Assembly: GCF_000006405.1 (NCBI RefSeq) | Contig: NW_003207677.1 | Coordinates: 315,504-379,503 of the forward strand | DNA length: 64,000 bases | Direction: 5' to 3' | DNA from: Perkinsus marinus ATCC 50983 | Lineage: Eukaryota > Perkinsozoa > Perkinsida > Perkinsidae | In this document: one piece after another, positions 62,810 to 64,000 of the stretch | Layout: the number at the start of each line of letters is the position of its first letter | How positions within the stretch are numbered: the stretch's first letter is position 1 | Program-made: the position numbers and the translations under genes | The notes under the pieces: model-generated | Databases searched by the model: none | What the model was told of the DNA's origin: nothing | Seen by the model: only the letters and a program-made list of their open reading frames with translations

Positions 62810-63950
62810 ATTCGTGTTATTGTTCTTGTCACTGTTCTTGTTGTTACTGTTGTTGTTGTTATTCGTGTTGTTGTTCATATCGTTGCTGTTACTGTTGTTC
62901 CTGTTGTTGTTACTGCTCTTGTTACTATTATTGTTAATGTTGTTACTGTTGGATTTTCCCTAGCTTACCATCTTCTTTTTGTTAGAGATGGCATCCCGAC
63001 AAGAACCAGGACAATATCGATGAGGCCACTGAAAGGTTCCAGCAGATTGGAAGAGCCTATGAGATCCTAGGGGACTCGCAGAGGAGGCGAAGGTACAACA
63101 TCAACGATATCTTACTTTGGTGGGCTATCTCTCGCAGGTACGACCTTGAGGGAAGTATTGATGATGATGCCGCTTTCGAGGAGCAGAACATGGATGACTT
63201 CCTAGTACAGCTCTATAATTGCTGTTCGCTCTCGTACGTGCTGTTTTAGAACCTTTTCGCAGGAGCAATGGGAGGAGGCTTCATGGGACCGGGAGTAGTG
63301 TATTCAGGTGCCGCTTGGAATGGCTTAGAATCGCTGTTGTTTCTTTAGGTCTTCTTTGGTGGTGGGGGAGGATTCTTCGGTGGTCCACAATTCTATACAG
63401 TGGATTCCGATGATGATGACGACGATTATGATGAGGAAGACTTTTTCGATGTATGTCCTTTTCTGTTGGTGTACGTCTCACACGTGCCCGTAGGGAGTGT
63501 GGGGCACACCTCCACTGATGTCTTCAATACTCGCCTTCCATTCTCGCATGTATGTTTATTAGGAGCTCCTCGGTGGTGGTCGTAGTAGCCGCACTCGGCA
63601 TAGAAGGGATGTTACTGAGGACTTCATAGCGGCTATGATGTTCGATCGGATATTCACAGTAGCAACACTGAATGGATGATACGGCTTTCCAAGTTCGGCT
63701 CTTGTCAGCGTGGGTGGCATCGTAGTGGCGATGATGAGGACTGGGAGACTGTCGAAGAAGACGATGATGATGACGACGACGATGACGACTCCCTATTAGA
63801 AGCTCTCTTTTTGGACCGCTTTGCGCATCCTGTGATGAACCAGCCGACTCGAGGTAGAGAGAAGTTCGCTTGTTATTATGTTGTTATTGTTCTATCGTGT
63901 AGGTGGACCTATGAGATTCAAATGTGGAGTATGTCGCTCTTGCTTGGCGG
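62401..63950 (+). CDS. J-domain (DnaJ/HSP40) protein with acidic regions, runs off the window
   Basis: A co-chaperone that would stimulate an Hsp70. The first seen exon (62401 on, after a CAG acceptor) has YSALGLTRTASEVEIKRAYR, QQAL. After a 500-bp microsatellite intron comes RWHPDKNQDNIDEATERFQQ, IGRAYEILGDSQRRR, YDLEG: the HPD motif and helices II-IV. Then come NLFAGAMGGGFMGPG and VFFGGGGGFFGGPQFYTV (G/F region), an Asp run, ELLGGGRSSRTRHRRDVTED, a second Asp run with LLEALFLDRFAHPVMN and, at the edge, GGPMRFKCGVCRSCLAG, which starts like a CXXC zinc finger. The 5' exon is not located and the 3' end is outside the window. Confidence 0.8.
62480..62950. repeat. TTG/TTA/CTG microsatellite in the J-domain gene intron
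   Basis: About 470 bp of TTGTTGTTACTGTTATTG-type units with TTC and CGT variants, in the intron between QQAL (GTGAGCCC donor) and RWHPDKN (TTGTTAG acceptor). It reads in the same direction along the transcript as the repeat in the topoisomerase I intron. Confidence 0.95.
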
Positions 63951-64000
63951 GTAAGCTAGGGCCTCACCGGGCAGCAGTGTGCTTGTGGTGAATCTTTATG

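Noticed and set aside
62350-63070. Poly-Leu, poly-Asn, Cys/Tyr-rich and Val-rich open frames
   Set aside because: Same cause: an intronic microsatellite between two J-domain exons. Only the frame ends contain real exon sequence.
1-64000. CRISPR arrays, bacterial operons, rRNA genes, phage or viral genes
   Set aside because: Nothing of the kind is seen; the tandem arrays have no spacer pattern and the genes are intron-rich eukaryotic ones.

Overview
The window is nuclear DNA of a unicellular eukaryote. Almost every gene is split by many short GT-AG introns (about 43-52 nt, all phases), genes lie on both strands and intergenic gaps are small. The gene set (DES-type sphingolipid desaturases, plant/fungal-type chorismate mutase joined to prephenate dehydratase, topoisomerase IB, eIF2A, AP-4 epsilon, mitochondrial ISCA) together with the intron style suggests an alveolate protist, most likely a perkinsid (Perkinsus). 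That assignment is an inference; no marker here proves it. One 100-N assembly gap lies at 11015-11114. Gene models below were built by hand from reading frame, splice signals and family similarity, so spans include introns.

Layout. 1-2.4 kb: 3' parts of one or two unknown genes (the last exons encode a membrane protein) plus short TIR elements. 2.7-4.3 kb (+): EGF-like/transmembrane/PPxY protein. 4.3-6.0 kb (-): unknown membrane protein. 6.2-8.1 kb and 11.3-12.7 kb (-): two sphingolipid delta-4 desaturase paralogues, separated by a 53-bp tandem repeat, a gene with an acidic 14-residue-repeat tail, and the gap. 13.7-16.7 kb (+): unknown acidic protein. 17.7-20.8 kb (-): chorismate mutase-prephenate dehydratase-ACT fusion. 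20.9-25.8 kb (-): DNA topoisomerase I. 27.2-29.5 kb (+): coiled-coil protein. 30.2-39.4 kb: a tandem segmental duplication, each copy carrying a CCCH zinc-finger gene and a HGGGRRC-repeat zinc gene, with a decayed zinc-repeat pseudogene between the copies. 40.0-43.0 kb (-): eIF2A with a C-terminal GYF domain. 43.8-44.9 kb (-): MAPR-type cytochrome-b5-like protein, divergent from AP-4 epsilon adaptin (+, 45.3-50.1 kb). 50.3-51.3 kb (+): Ser-rich protein. 51.7-52.1 kb (-): a further zinc-repeat protein. 52.6-53.3 kb (+): mitochondrial ISCA. 54.8-55.7 kb (+): secreted, possibly GPI-anchored protein. 56.8-57.7 kb (-): unknown. 58.5-59.7 kb (-): short-chain dehydrogenase. 59.9-62.2 kb (+): weak gene models. 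62.4 kb to the end (+): J-domain protein running off the window.

The genes are mostly unrelated housekeeping loci rather than a pathway cluster. The most unusual layer is what sits inside the introns: (i) short introns that are largely a tRNA 3'-half (T-arm plus acceptor-like tail) followed by an oligo-T tract and AG; (ii) short introns sharing a CGCTTCGCTCCGCTG core and a TATTTTTC tract; (iii) a roughly 130-210 bp element with CAGTGTTGG-like ends, present in at least nine introns of five genes; and (iv) two long TTG/TTA/CTG microsatellite introns in the same orientation relative to transcription. Together these look like intron-colonising, and possibly intron-generating, elements. Two domain fusions also stand out: ARO7-type chorismate mutase with prephenate dehydratase, and eIF2A with GYF.
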